This document shows positions 1-8,485 of a stretch of 64,000 nt of DNA, piece by piece. The notes below the pieces were generated by a model. It worked only from the letters and a program-made list of their open reading frames with translations, ran no database searches and was not told the DNA's origin. The DNA is from CAIZQW01 sp942493055 (GTDB taxonomy: Bacteria; Verrucomicrobiota; Kiritimatiellia; RFP12; UBA1067), in contig OW818680.1 in assembly GCA_942493055.1 (NCBI GenBank), positions 3,968,001 through 4,032,000 of the forward strand, given 5' to 3'. How positions within the stretch are numbered: the first letter of the stretch is position 1; each line of letters begins with the position of its first letter. Both the position numbers and the translations under genes were made by a program.

Positions 1-433
1 CCTGCAGGTTCTTTTCGTTCTTGGCTTGGATGCGGATCGTCAGGGGTCCATTGGGAAACTGATCAGCGTGGAGGATGAAACTGCCTGTGGCGTCGGCACC
101 GAGTTTGAGGTCAGCCAGCAGCACGTCGTGTCCCCACTCGCCGGGATTGTCCGTCGTGGGCTGCTGCCAGCAGGAAGCCTTCGCGAGCGTCATGCCCGGG
201 GCCTTGAAGACGATGGTGACATCGCCCTTGATGTTCGAGCAGTATGCCGGCGCCAGTACTGTGATCGACTGGACAAACTCGATCCCCTTTGTCGCGTTGC
301 CGGAGTAGAAGTCGGGGTACTCCTCCGAGGCCTTGACAGCCGACTCAGCGAAGGAGGTGAGCTGCATCGTGGCGAAGGCCATAATTCCAACAGCGTATTT
401 CAGCGTCATCATGCAAGCGGATGTATTTTTCAT
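1..433 (-). CDS. Secreted protein of unknown function, N-terminal part (runs off the window edge)
   Basis: An open frame reads leftward from ATG at 433-431 to the window edge, giving about 144 residues without a stop. It begins MKNTSACMMTLKYAVGIMAF, a short basic stretch followed by a hydrophobic core ending near TSFAES, which resembles a Sec signal peptide. The mature part is mixed polar sequence with motifs such as GDVTIVFKAPGM and looks like a beta-rich extracellular domain. I do not recognise the family. The next 300 bases upstream hold no gene, so its promoter should lie there. A role in extracellular polysaccharide use would fit the neighbourhood but is inference only. Confidence 0.6.
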   Translation of the reverse strand, partial: MKNTSACMMTLKYAVGIMAFATMQLTSFAESAVKASEEYPDFYSGNATKGIEFVQSITVLAPAYCSNIKGDVTIVFKAPGMTLAKASCWQQPTTDNPGEWGHDVLLADLKLGADATGSFILHADQFPNGPLTIRIQAKNEKNLQ

Positions 434-750
434 GGTGTTGTTTCTGTGATTGTACTTGAAATTAACTGGGCTGAGTATCACAAAGAACCCGCCAACAGTC
501 AACAGGGGAAATCATGTTTCTAACTACACATACAGAGTACGGCGGGATCTATGAGACCGCTGGAGGGGCTTCCGGAAGCCACCAGACCGCCCACGGAACA
601 AGTGTCGCCGTGCCTTCGATGATAGCGTCTAAAATTGGCTGTTCGCATAGAACAGGATATGTTTTAAAAGAACTAACTGCTTTTTATATTAAGAAGTGTA
701 AAAACCAATATACGGACGGGGAATAAAATGGTACTATTTTGATAATAATT
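434..750. other. Intergenic stretch with base-composition shift
   Basis: No supported gene. The left half matches the GC-rich chromosome. From about 620 onward the sequence becomes AT-rich and stays so through the next gene, which suggests an island boundary. Short open frames here lack ribosome binding sites and resemble no protein I know. Confidence 0.5.
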
Positions 751-1803
751 ATGGGTCGTAAATCATCGAACTTTACTAAAGAAGAAGTTCGGTGGATGAG
801 CACAAAAACTCAAGAAAGATTAGTAGTCATGAGTAAACGAACTGATATCGAAGAGCATGTTCGAAGGTGTAAGCTGGAAAGCTGCAAAAGATGCAACACT
901 GTTGAACGTGAGAAAAACACACGTGAAAATGGGTGTTGCAAGAATATGCTGTCTTCTTTGGATGAGCTTCCTGTTCGCTGTGTAGGTGCTTGGGCGATTG
1001 ACAAAATTTATTATCTTGTCCAGTATCTTGGAATTTTTGCAGGAGGCATGAAGTATAAGAAGGATCTCTATTATGTTGAATTGTGTTCTGGCCCAGGACG
1101 ATGCTCGACACGTAATCAGTTCGAGCATGATGGAACGGCATTAGCCGTCATCAACCACCCTGAGTTTAAGCATGTCAAAGAGGCAATCTTTATTGATAGT
1201 GACTCGCATGTTGTGGAAGTCCTAAACAAACGAATTAAATTCATGAAGATCAGTAACGCAAGGGCAGTTACAGGGGATTATTACAATATCGACTCCGTTC
1301 TATCTGCTTTTCCTCCAATTAAGAACGACAACGCATTGTTTCTCTGTCTGATTGATCCAACAGATTGCTCGTTACCCTTTGATACAATCAAAGCCATTTA
1401 TGATCGAACCAATAGAAAATGTGATTTTATCATTTCCTATTTTGATGGTATTGATCTTAATCGGAACATTCTTGAGGCTGCGCAAGAACCTATTAAGCAT
1501 AAAGTCAACAGAGCTAAATATGAGCGATTCTTGGGGGATAGCAACTTCTTTGCTGATTCCGAGATTCAGGATCTTGCCAAAAAAGGGGATCGGCTTTCCA
1601 TTCGCTTGAAGTTTCAAGAAGCGTACAAGCGCCAACTGGAACGAATCGGATTAAACCATCAAGGAGAAGTAAGAGTTAGCTCCAAAGGTGAGACGGGCAT
1701 CCCTTATTATCAACTCATCTATGCGTCAGGGCATCCAAGAGGATTAGAATTTTGGAAAAAGGCTACAACGTATCCACCCTCAGGGCAAATGTCACTTTTA
1801 TAA
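751..1803 (+). CDS. tcmP: Three-Cys-motif partner protein (TcmP family)
   Basis: About 350 residues. It is recognised as TcmP from the central YYVELCSGPGRCS segment, which resembles a Rossmann methyltransferase-like glycine loop, from the FLCLIDPTD strand, and from the C-terminal YQLIYASGHPRGLEFWKKA and PPSGQMSLL tail. TcmP proteins are known as neighbours of proteins with a three-cysteine radical SAM-like motif; their biochemical role is not settled. The next gene, starting 17 nt after this stop, carries exactly such a motif. The frame can also open at TTG 739, and an internal ATG exists at 796; 751 is chosen as the first ATG, but no convincing Shine-Dalgarno sequence decides it. The gene is clearly more AT-rich than its flanks, which suggests horizontal acquisition. 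Confidence 0.8.
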   Translation: MGRKSSNFTKEEVRWMSTKTQERLVVMSKRTDIEEHVRRCKLESCKRCNTVEREKNTRENGCCKNMLSSLDELPVRCVGAWAIDKIYYLVQYLGIFAGGMKYKKDLYYVELCSGPGRCSTRNQFEHDGTALAVINHPEFKHVKEAIFIDSDSHVVEVLNKRIKFMKISNARAVTGDYYNIDSVLSAFPPIKNDNALFLCLIDPTDCSLPFDTIKAIYDRTNRKCDFIISYFDGIDLNRNILEAAQEPIKHKVNRAKYERFLGDSNFFADSEIQDLAKKGDRLSIRLKFQEAYKRQLERIGLNHQGEVRVSSKGETGIPYYQLIYASGHPRGLEFWKKATTYPPSGQMSLL

Positions 1804-1820
1804 AAAAGGAATCTTTTTCA

Positions 1821-2555
1821 ATGAATGTTATTTATGAGCCCAAGGGCCGGGCGAAAGAGTATGCGGACTTGGCGTGCAACCTTTACCGGGGGTGTACGCA
1901 CGGCTGCACGTACTGCTATGCGCCTGGGTGCATGCGCACAACCAGCTCGGTCTGGCATGAGAAGGGAGAGGTCCGCAAGAACGTCCTCGGCCTTTTTGCA
2001 AAGGATGTGAAGAAGCTCTCCCGTGACCCCCGGCGGGTACTCTTCTGTTTCTTGAGCGATCCATATCAGGAGCTTGAGGGGAAAGAGCATGTAACGCGCC
2101 AGGCTATTCAGCTTGCGCAGACGCATCAGGTGAAGGTGGACATCCTGACCAAGGGGGACAAAGAGTTAATCCTGGCAGATTTGCCGCTAATGAAAGCGGC
2201 AGGCGTTCATTTAGGGGTCACCCTCAGCTTCATCAATGATGCCTCTCGCAAAGAATGGGAACCGTTCGCCTCCTCCGTCGAAGACAGATTGACCGTCCTT
2301 AAGCGGGCGCACGATGAGGGCGTCTTCACCTGGGTCAGCATGGAGCCCGTCATCAAGCCAGAAGAAGCATTGGCGGTTGTGCGAGCCGCACATACGTATG
2401 TTGACTACTGGAAGGTCGGAAAGCTGAACCACAACAAGGCGGTTGAGTCCCTCGTTGACTGGCGTCAGTTTCGAATGGATGTTGAGGCACTCTTCAAGGA
2501 TCTTGGCATTTCAGAAGACCGTTATTACATCAAAGCCGATCTGAGAAAAGCATAG
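1821..2555 (+). CDS. Radical SAM protein, spore-photoproduct-lyase-like; partner of TcmP
   Basis: 244 residues from ATG 1821, preceded by AAGGA at 1806-1810. The radical SAM cluster motif is C25-T-H-G-C29-T-Y-C32 (CX3CX2C), followed by Y-A-P-G-C. The arrangement matches the SPL/Rv2578c-like group of radical SAM proteins, with later motifs RVLFCFLSDPYQ, VDILTKGD and WVSMEPV. It would bind a [4Fe-4S] cluster and cleave S-adenosylmethionine; the substrate is unknown. It lies 17 nt behind TcmP, so the two are almost certainly cotranscribed. Its composition is closer to the chromosome than that of TcmP. An in-frame extension to 1752 overlaps TcmP and lacks a ribosome binding site. Confidence 0.8.
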   Translation: MNVIYEPKGRAKEYADLACNLYRGCTHGCTYCYAPGCMRTTSSVWHEKGEVRKNVLGLFAKDVKKLSRDPRRVLFCFLSDPYQELEGKEHVTRQAIQLAQTHQVKVDILTKGDKELILADLPLMKAAGVHLGVTLSFINDASRKEWEPFASSVEDRLTVLKRAHDEGVFTWVSMEPVIKPEEALAVVRAAHTYVDYWKVGKLNHNKAVESLVDWRQFRMDVEALFKDLGISEDRYYIKADLRKA

Positions 2556-2923
2556 TGGTGCGCGAGAGGATCTTTGGACATGGACTGATGGAATTGGAAG
2601 CGAGAATGACCTTTAAACACAGGACGGCAGAATGGATTTGCCCGTCAGGAAGAATAGAATGTCCTACGTCCAAATACGGTCACTATGCCTTTTTCGCGCA
2701 TCCCCCGGACTGCCGTCCGCTTGCGGTGTGGCATGTCTTCCTGTAGCTACGAAGGGAAGTCTTGCCACAAGGTAGGGGAGGTCTATCGGCGTCTTGTGTT
2801 TGCAGTTAGCAAACACTTGAAACTAATCCTGAAAACAGATAATGTGTTTCCTGTTCGCAAGGTTGTCGACTTTGCGCGAAGAAGGATCAACAACAGTGTT
2901 CTGTAAAATAAAGGAGGTAGAGG
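2556..2923. other. Gap between the radical SAM gene and a small gene
   Basis: Two overlapping open frames exist (2555-2746 and 2685-2906), but neither has a ribosome binding site or a recognisable product. I see no repeat or hairpin. It may hold the promoter of the 2924 gene. Confidence 0.4.
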
Positions 2924-3241
2924 ATGCAATCAATGCAAATCGCTTTTGCGGGAGCCATGCTCACAGAGAAGCAACTCAAGGAGAAGTTCGAGTGGTGGGG
3001 AAACTACTATATAGGCGATGACAAGTTGGTTCACGAAACTCGCATAGGGGGAGGAACTGGTTTTTTGGGTTGGTTCTGGCATCTGGCATTGGATCGAAAC
3101 AAAGCGATCGGTCCAGCCAAACCTAAAAGGGGATGGACAGCAAAGCGTCTCTCCGAACTTGGCGCATGGGGCGTTTATCGCTTAAAGGAGGATGGAAAGG
3201 TACATCCGGAGTTCAAGACGGAACGTTACAAAGAATTATAA
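2924..3241 (+). CDS. Small hypothetical protein
   Basis: 105 residues. The start ATG 2924 is preceded by a strong Shine-Dalgarno AAAGGAGG (about 2909-2916), the best in this part of the window, which supports a real gene. The protein has a central aromatic, glycine-rich segment (GGGTGFLGWFWHLALDR) and many lysines, with no signal peptide. I do not recognise the family. It follows the TcmP/radical SAM pair on the same strand after 368 nt and may belong to the same acquired island. Confidence 0.6.
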   Translation: MQSMQIAFAGAMLTEKQLKEKFEWWGNYYIGDDKLVHETRIGGGTGFLGWFWHLALDRNKAIGPAKPKRGWTAKRLSELGAWGVYRLKEDGKVHPEFKTERYKEL

Positions 3242-3719
3242 GACAGTAGGGGATTCGTGCGTACATCGCTAAGTGCCGTCGGACAGGTTTGGAGTCGCTA
3301 ATCAGCAACCCGTTTCTGATAGGGAACTTGCGATACCAGCACGGTTCGCAAGCACGCCTTCGAGACCGCGCGGGTTTGTGATCAAGCGTCGCCGGGCTCG
3401 AATCTCTGGAGGGATTAACGGCCTGCTGCGAGAAGGTGGCAGAGCCGTCTCGGCTCTGTCTCAACGGCGAGACGCCGTTGCCACTTTATTGCTGCGGGAG
3501 AGGCTTGTCTGTCCTGAATGGCGCTAAGATAAGAAACGGCTCGCCACAGTCTCGCCCTCCAGCCTAAGGATTAGCATTGAAAATGGAGGGCGAAGCTGTG
3601 CTGAGCCGCCTACAAAGCGACTCGGATAGGCTTATTTTGGTGCCATAAAAAAGTGTTTTTTGCGGACGACTCGGAGCTTGGAGAGGTCGTTGAACCCCGC
3701 ACTCACATCGTTATAGGCC
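3242..3719. repeat. Gene-free stretch with cruciform-type repeats
   Basis: Contains two strong foldable elements. At 3436-3484, outer arms GTGGCA/TGCCAC enclose two small hairpins, GAGCCG-TCT-CGGCTC and AACGGC-GAGAC-GCCGTT, a three-way junction. At 3537-3560 and 3585-3608 lies a 24-nt imperfect inverted repeat. The word AATGGCGCTAAGATAAG at about 3518 recurs at about 26343. The second hairpin lies between the gene at 3241 (+) and that at 3720 (-) and may act as a bidirectional terminator. Confidence 0.6.
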
Positions 3720-4850
3720 TCAGCGCAGGAGGGCGACGGCGCACCAGATGAGCGGAGCCTGGCCATGGAGGTCGCCGGTGACGCGCTTACGGTCAAGATA
3801 GTATTGACGGTCGGCTTTCTTGTTGGTCCCTTCGCAGACCTCGCGGATGTCGCTGTTCTCGTCGAGGTAGGTGACCAGCGCCAGCCAGCCCTTGCGTGCC
3901 GCAGGTCCGTACGTCTGGCTGTCGAGCCAGCCATTCTTGACGCCGGTGATGAAGGCGAAGGTGAACATGGCGGTCCCCGATGTCTCTGGCCATGACCCTT
4001 CGTCGTCGATGAGTTGCCGCCACATGCCGTCCTTTCCCTGATAACGCAGCAGGGCCTCCATCATCTTGCGGTAGCCCGCCAGGATGCGGGGACGGTCCGG
4101 ATTGTCCTGGGGCAAGGATGCCAGCAACTCGGCCACGCCTGCCGCCATCCAGCCGTTGCCGCGTCCCCAGAAGAAGGGCACGTCCGGCGCGTGGAAGAAG
4201 AGGCCGTTGGGGCGTTGCAACGTGTCCAGATAAACCACCATCTCCTTGGCTGCACGGTCGATGTAGGCCCGGTCGCCCGTAGCCCGGAACGCCTGCGCCT
4301 GGACCATGGTGATCATGAACATGTCGTCGATCCAAAAGCGCGTCTGCCACGTCAGGCCGCGGGCCGTGAAGCTGCGGGCCTCGGGCGTGTCATCCTTGCC
4401 TTTGGCGGGCGCCCACTGGTCGTCGGCATACGACTTGCCCAGCGTCAGATAACGGGGCTCCTTTGTCTGGAGATACAATTCGAGCGGCACTGCGCCGAAG
4501 ACCGAGTTGTCAACATGGTTGGCCAACGGCAGGAGACGCGCATCCGCGCCGAACAGGGGCTCGAAGCGCTGCGCCAGGCGGGCGGTCAGCCCGCTGTTTT
4601 TCGTTGTCTTGGCGAAGCAGAGTGAGCCGTACCAGGTGCAGACGTCAGGATAGGTGATCTGCTTGGGAGTTCCTTTGTGTCCGTATTGACTGTGCGGCTG
4701 CGCGAGGAAGCGCTCCGCGACACGGCTGCCCACCTCTTGCGGCGAGGCCCCTTTGGGCCATGAGCCGAACACATCGGTCTGCGCGGCATCCTTCAACCCA
4801 ACACACCCTGAAACAAGTAACACACAGACAGACATCACCCCTTTATTCAT
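3720..4850 (-). CDS. Glycoside hydrolase family 105 (unsaturated rhamnogalacturonyl hydrolase-like), lipoprotein
   Basis: 376 residues, the usual length for GH88/GH105 alpha/alpha-barrel enzymes that remove 4,5-unsaturated uronic acids left by polysaccharide lyases. Family signatures are FWIDDMFM (about residue 172, with the catalytic Asp), WGRGNGW (about 228), ETSGTAMF (about 292) and the C-terminal GQAP. The N-terminus MNKGVMSVCVLLVSGC ends in a lipobox (LVSGC), so the protein is probably a lipoprotein. The start 4850 has AAGGAG about 7 nt upstream. It lies 141 nt behind a secreted beta-helix protein on the same strand. A lyase producing unsaturated ends beside GH105 is a common pairing, so the two probably act in sequence on a pectin- or ulvan-like polymer. 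Confidence 0.85.
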   Translation of the reverse strand: MNKGVMSVCVLLVSGCVGLKDAAQTDVFGSWPKGASPQEVGSRVAERFLAQPHSQYGHKGTPKQITYPDVCTWYGSLCFAKTTKNSGLTARLAQRFEPLFGADARLLPLANHVDNSVFGAVPLELYLQTKEPRYLTLGKSYADDQWAPAKGKDDTPEARSFTARGLTWQTRFWIDDMFMITMVQAQAFRATGDRAYIDRAAKEMVVYLDTLQRPNGLFFHAPDVPFFWGRGNGWMAAGVAELLASLPQDNPDRPRILAGYRKMMEALLRYQGKDGMWRQLIDDEGSWPETSGTAMFTFAFITGVKNGWLDSQTYGPAARKGWLALVTYLDENSDIREVCEGTNKKADRQYYLDRKRVTGDLHGQAPLIWCAVALLR

Positions 4851-4991
4851 TGCAGACTCCTTTTTCAGTGTTCAGTGTTCAGTCCTCAGTGTTCAGTAAC
4901 AGGTATTGTCCAAATTTTCAGAACACAAAGCAAGCGTCTTATTGCGCAAAACGATAATCATCAACACGGCCGCCGGCATCTCATGAAACCT

Positions 4992-7124
4992 TCACGGGGC
5001 CTTGCCGCCAAAGGACGCTGTCGCGGCCTCGACCTGGCCCTTCAAATCTGCCCAGTCTTTATGCTGGAGCAGGCTTCTGGCTGTCTTGACGAGCTGCTCC
5101 GCTGTCTGTCTGCGCCAGGCGGACGCGATTGCCGAAGCGTAGCCGCGCGAACCTGTGTAGCGCTGACTGTCAAAAGCATCGGCCGGCTCGCCCAGCCATG
5201 TCGCGCCGAGCGCGGGCTGCTTGAACTGGGGGTCGTCGCCGATTACCGCTGTCTCGCCGGCCGCAGGTGACCACTCGGCTGGCTCACTCCGCTTGACGCG
5301 GCTCTCGTTCGAGTAGAGCGCGGCGGGTTTCCCGTCCTCCTGGACGCTGGACGCCACAAGGCACTGCTCAAAGGTGATGTCAGCGGTATTCTCACCCTTG
5401 CTGTCCGCAAAGACCTGCATCGCCTGGTTATTCGCGATCGTCAGACGGGACGCGTGGATCGTGCCGATGGTCCAGAAGCCAGCGGACGTCCAGCTGCCGC
5501 CCCGCTTGAAGGAGTTCGCCGAGAGGCAGTTGAAGAGGTAGTCGGTGCCCCAGAGACGGTAGTTCATCTTGTTGCGGAGGCTCATGCAGTTGACGAAGAT
5601 GACATTGTCGGACTTGACGTCCCAGCCGCCGTCGGCGCAGTCGAAGGCCGCGCAGTTGATGAAGGCGAGATTCTTGATCCCGCGTTCCGCGCAGTAGCCG
5701 TCGCCCTGCCAGTAGCGCGCCTCGGAGTAGATGCAGTTGCGCGCGACGCAGTTGACGAAGATGATGTCGTGCTCAGAGGCCCAGGGAGCCTCTTCCTTAC
5801 CCCGGCGCGCCGCATCGCCCTGGATGTTGAATGCGATATGGAAAGCCTCCTTCATCCACGCCTTGCCGCCGGTGTCGGCTGTGCAGTTCAACACGCGCAC
5901 ATTGTAGTTGCCCCCTTGCAGGCGCACGGCGCTCTTGGTGAAATGAATAAACGAGCAGTCGGCGATCTCGATGTCGCGAGAGGCATCGTCCGGCTTGTCG
6001 GCGAGGCCGCCGCCGCAGAGGAAGATGCCGAAGCGCAGCTCGTAGGCGTTTATGTCTCGGACGCGCAGGCCGACATGACGTCCGGACTTGGAGAAGAGCA
6101 CGTGCTGATAGCGGGCCAGCCGGAGATGTTCGAAGGCGCAGTAGCTCACGCCGCCAGCCAGCGAAAGAAAGGATGCTCCATGTTCCACATCCTCCGTCTT
6201 CCAGTCGCCTACCAGCCAGGGGAGGCCGCTGCCGGTGTCTTCGCCGGCGAGGCGCTTGAGGGCGTCTGCGCCGGTGCCGCCGCTGGTCACCTTCAGCGAG
6301 AGGTTGACGTAGAGGCCGCTGCCGATGTGGCAGGTGCGGCCGGGGGGCAGGACATCCCATGCGGCCTGCAGCACGCCGGTCGCATTGCCGGGCAAGGCAT
6401 TCGCCCAGTCGCTTCCGGTGCGCGCGCCCGCGCCGTCCGGCGTCATGAAGAGGTCGCCGGCAGGGACGGGCAGCGGCAGCGGCACGGCTTCGGCTGTCTT
6501 GACCGACGCGGCCTTGCGGATGAACTCTGTCCAGGGACCGGTTGCAGCGGCGCTGGTGCCAGCCTTCGGGGTCGCTGGCTTGTCCAACTCCTTGAGCGTG
6601 AGGTTGGCGAACCAGACGGTCTGGCCCACGACCTGATCCTTCTCCGACTGGCGCCAGCGGCAGAGGATCTGCACCTCGTCAGCGTCCTCGGTGTTGAACT
6701 CGCAGGAGACGGGCGTCCACGCTTTGCCGCTGTTCCAGTCCGACGCGAGCCGCGCGGCCTCCTTGCCGTTCTTGCGCAGCTTGATGCCCAGCACGGCGAC
6801 CTGCGGCTTCATGGCTTTCAGCAGGCCATCGACACGGTAGGCCGAGCCGGGCTTGATCTTGAGCGACTGCCGGATCTCGCCGAGGCTAGAGCCGGCTGCT
6901 TTGACGATGTCCACACGTAGCGCCTGCCCGTTGCCGGGCACAGACGCCTGCGCATCGATGGATATTTTTTGTCCTGGCACGACAGTCCAGTGTGCCGGCT
7001 GACCGGCCTCCATCGCCCCGGTAAAATCACCGTTGACGAGCAGATTTTCCGTGGCATTCGTTCCCGCCTCCAGCAGATACGTTGCGCTCAGCAGAAGCAC
7101 GAAACCGATGTTGATCTTCTTCAT
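4992..7124 (-). CDS. Secreted beta-helix protein, polysaccharide-lyase-like, with N-terminal carbohydrate-binding-type domain
   Basis: 710 residues. A signal peptide (MKKINIGFVLLLSATYLLEAG) is followed by a domain at about 25-180 (ENLLVNGDFTGAMEAGQPAHW), typical of jelly-roll carbohydrate-binding domains. After a Pro/Ala linker, the main domain starts with FMTPDGAGARTGSDWANAL, the usual opening of pectate-lyase-type right-handed beta-helix proteins. It continues with short rungs rich in Asn and Cys (IFVNCVARNC, LAFINCAAFDC, NVIFVNCMSL). This is not a precise family match, so lyase activity is inferred from fold and from the GH105 gene downstream. The Shine-Dalgarno sequence is weak. It is the first gene of a likely two-gene operon. 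Confidence 0.7.
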   Translation of the reverse strand: MKKINIGFVLLLSATYLLEAGTNATENLLVNGDFTGAMEAGQPAHWTVVPGQKISIDAQASVPGNGQALRVDIVKAAGSSLGEIRQSLKIKPGSAYRVDGLLKAMKPQVAVLGIKLRKNGKEAARLASDWNSGKAWTPVSCEFNTEDADEVQILCRWRQSEKDQVVGQTVWFANLTLKELDKPATPKAGTSAAATGPWTEFIRKAASVKTAEAVPLPLPVPAGDLFMTPDGAGARTGSDWANALPGNATGVLQAAWDVLPPGRTCHIGSGLYVNLSLKVTSGGTGADALKRLAGEDTGSGLPWLVGDWKTEDVEHGASFLSLAGGVSYCAFEHLRLARYQHVLFSKSGRHVGLRVRDINAYELRFGIFLCGGGLADKPDDASRDIEIADCSFIHFTKSAVRLQGGNYNVRVLNCTADTGGKAWMKEAFHIAFNIQGDAARRGKEEAPWASEHDIIFVNCVARNCIYSEARYWQGDGYCAERGIKNLAFINCAAFDCADGGWDVKSDNVIFVNCMSLRNKMNYRLWGTDYLFNCLSANSFKRGGSWTSAGFWTIGTIHASRLTIANNQAMQVFADSKGENTADITFEQCLVASSVQEDGKPAALYSNESRVKRSEPAEWSPAAGETAVIGDDPQFKQPALGATWLGEPADAFDSQRYTGSRGYASAIASAWRRQTAEQLVKTARSLLQHKDWADLKGQVEAATASFGGKAP

Positions 7125-7777
7125 ATTTTTTGCAATCCCATTTCCTTTTTATAGTAGCACGTTGGGCTATCACGGCGCAAGGAGCACATACGCCACGGGT
7201 ACGGGCAGAAAATACTGAAAACGAATAACCCATTTTCAAAAACGCTAAAGGGATTGGGGCGGGTGGTATGACGAGACCGTTGTGGGCTGAGGTTCACACC
7301 AGGGAGGCTGCGGCCTCCTGCGGGGTCTCATCGCTTGATTTCCGTTCGATGACCATGCGGATGATCGCCTCCAGCACTGCTCCAAACCATACCGGACTCC
7401 AAAAAGAAAAGGCGGTATCATAAGGGTTTTGGGGTGCGCTGTCGAGCGGCGACTGCGAAGTCTTGAGCAGTACTTCACTGGAATGGTGGAACATTGGAAT
7501 GATGGAATATCCGCCTTCGCGATGCCTTCCTCCTTCGCTAAAGCTACGGCGGACCAGCCGGCGGACAAGCGGGAATGTTGGAATGGCGGGGGGAGGCCGG
7601 ATACCGAGTCCGGGAGGGGCGCGCGCCTACGTGCCATCATCTCTGTTCAGTCAATGTCCTAAGCTCCACCTTTGAGGGCACCTGACTTTCCCGGTTGGAA
7701 TAGAAATGACGGCATCACGCTGTCATCCTCGGGCGGCGCGTTGAACTTTCGCATTATTTTAGCCATGTGAGCAACAT
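7125..7777. other. Gene-poor stretch with a family C palindrome
   Basis: No convincing gene. A minus-strand frame at 7294-7494 gives a fairly protein-like 66-residue sequence (PYDTAFSFWSPVWFGAVLEA) without a ribosome binding site and may be a remnant. A family C repeat lies at about 7531-7570. The phrase GGAATGGTGGAA near 7485 recurs at about 49519. Confidence 0.4.
7531..7570 (+). repeat. Family C palindromic repeat, copy C1
   Basis: Core CCTTCGCTAAAGCTACGGCG followed by a GACCAGCCGGCGGACAAG-type tail. Related copies lie at about 10076-10110 (inverted), 26618-26642, 30745-30775, 34395-34427 and, inside jetC, 45797-45826. The outer CCGCC/GGCGG halves pair. Confidence 0.6.
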
Positions 7778-8005
7778 TCATTTTTTCTTCGAAATGACTC
7801 TCCCTTTCTTGTCGGCTGTCTTTCGCTCGATCTCGTCTGTGGGGAAATGTAAATGATCAAAGAAGCCCTGAACATCCTTCAGCTTGGGTCCTTCCGTTAG
7901 GCATGTATTCGTTGGCAGTTGATAGATAGCATATTCAAAAGTCTTGGGAAGCGTTTTGACAAAACTCTTTGCTTTGGCCCAAGATGTGAACACGCCCACG
8001 TTCAC
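7778..8005 (-). CDS. Small hypothetical protein, possibly 5'-truncated
   Basis: 75 residues from GTG 8005. The sequence is protein-like (VGVFTSWAKAKSFVKTLPKT) with a lysine-rich end and no signal peptide. The frame continues upstream for 16 codons to a TAA at 8056-8054 with no ATG. That TAA is also the stop of the Abi-like remnant, which reads in the same frame. The real start is therefore uncertain, and the gene may have lost its 5' end. I do not recognise the family. Confidence 0.4.
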   Translation of the reverse strand: MNVGVFTSWAKAKSFVKTLPKTFEYAIYQLPTNTCLTEGPKLKDVQGFFDHLHFPTDEIERKTADKKGRVISKKK

Positions 8006-8053
8006 CGGCTGTTTTCCTGACTGTTTTTCAAGTAGGGCTTCATTGTGTTTAAA

Positions 8054-8212
8054 TTAGTTCCAGAAGGTTGAGGTTTCCCAGCCGACAGGTGCGCCCATCA
8101 TGCGCGTGGGACGTGCTTCGGGGTGGGATGCGAAAAGGTTTCGAATTTCGTCTCGCCACGTGTTCGCTGGATCGATGGCTCTAATGCAGTGGTTCAGGAT
8201 GGGACTCGCCAT
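8054..8212 (-). pseudogene. Remnant of an Abi-family (abortive infection) protein, C-terminal end
   Basis: A 52-codon minus-strand frame from ATG 8212 to TAA 8056-8054. Its end (ANTWRDEIRNLFASHPEARP, then RMMGAPVGWETSTFWN) resembles the C-terminus of Abi family proteins (Abi_2/AbiD-F type), which typically close with WRxRLxxLF...PxxxxxxMGxPxxWxxxPxW. The rest of the roughly 300-residue family is missing; an in-frame stop lies a few codons before the ATG. This suggests decay of a former abortive-infection gene. The match is from memory of the family pattern, hence modest confidence. Confidence 0.4.
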
Positions 8213-8485
8213 ACGTGCTTATCCAAAAAAAACGCCCACCGAAAAAAGACCTGCAAGCAGGCCCACGATGGGCTTCATGTGAACAACAATACCATAGTCG
8301 CCGGTCTCGCGACAAGCCCAAAAAATCTGCGTTTGTTCAAGACAAATGAAAATTTACAAAAGTTACATCTTGAGTGTCTAAGCTCTTAAATATTATACTA
8401 TGGGAAACAAAGGGTCAGTCGTTATACTATCAGCGCATTGCGCATCCGTCCGAAGAGCCTTCCGTTGACGAGGTGATCGGGCGAA

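Noticed and set aside
2555..2906. Two overlapping small open frames after the radical SAM gene
   Set aside because: No ribosome site, no recognisable product, and they overlap one another.
5454..6920. Long plus-strand open frame (488 codons) opposite the beta-helix gene
   Set aside because: It lies fully antisense to a gene with a signal peptide and family motifs, has no ribosome site, and its sequence is Ala/Gly/Arg-rich, as expected from the reverse strand of a GC-rich gene.
8394..8412. CTATGGGAAACAAAGGG as a reverse CCCCATAG box
   Set aside because: The half-sites and arm spacing do not match the five true copies, and no -10 hexamer lies at 20 nt.
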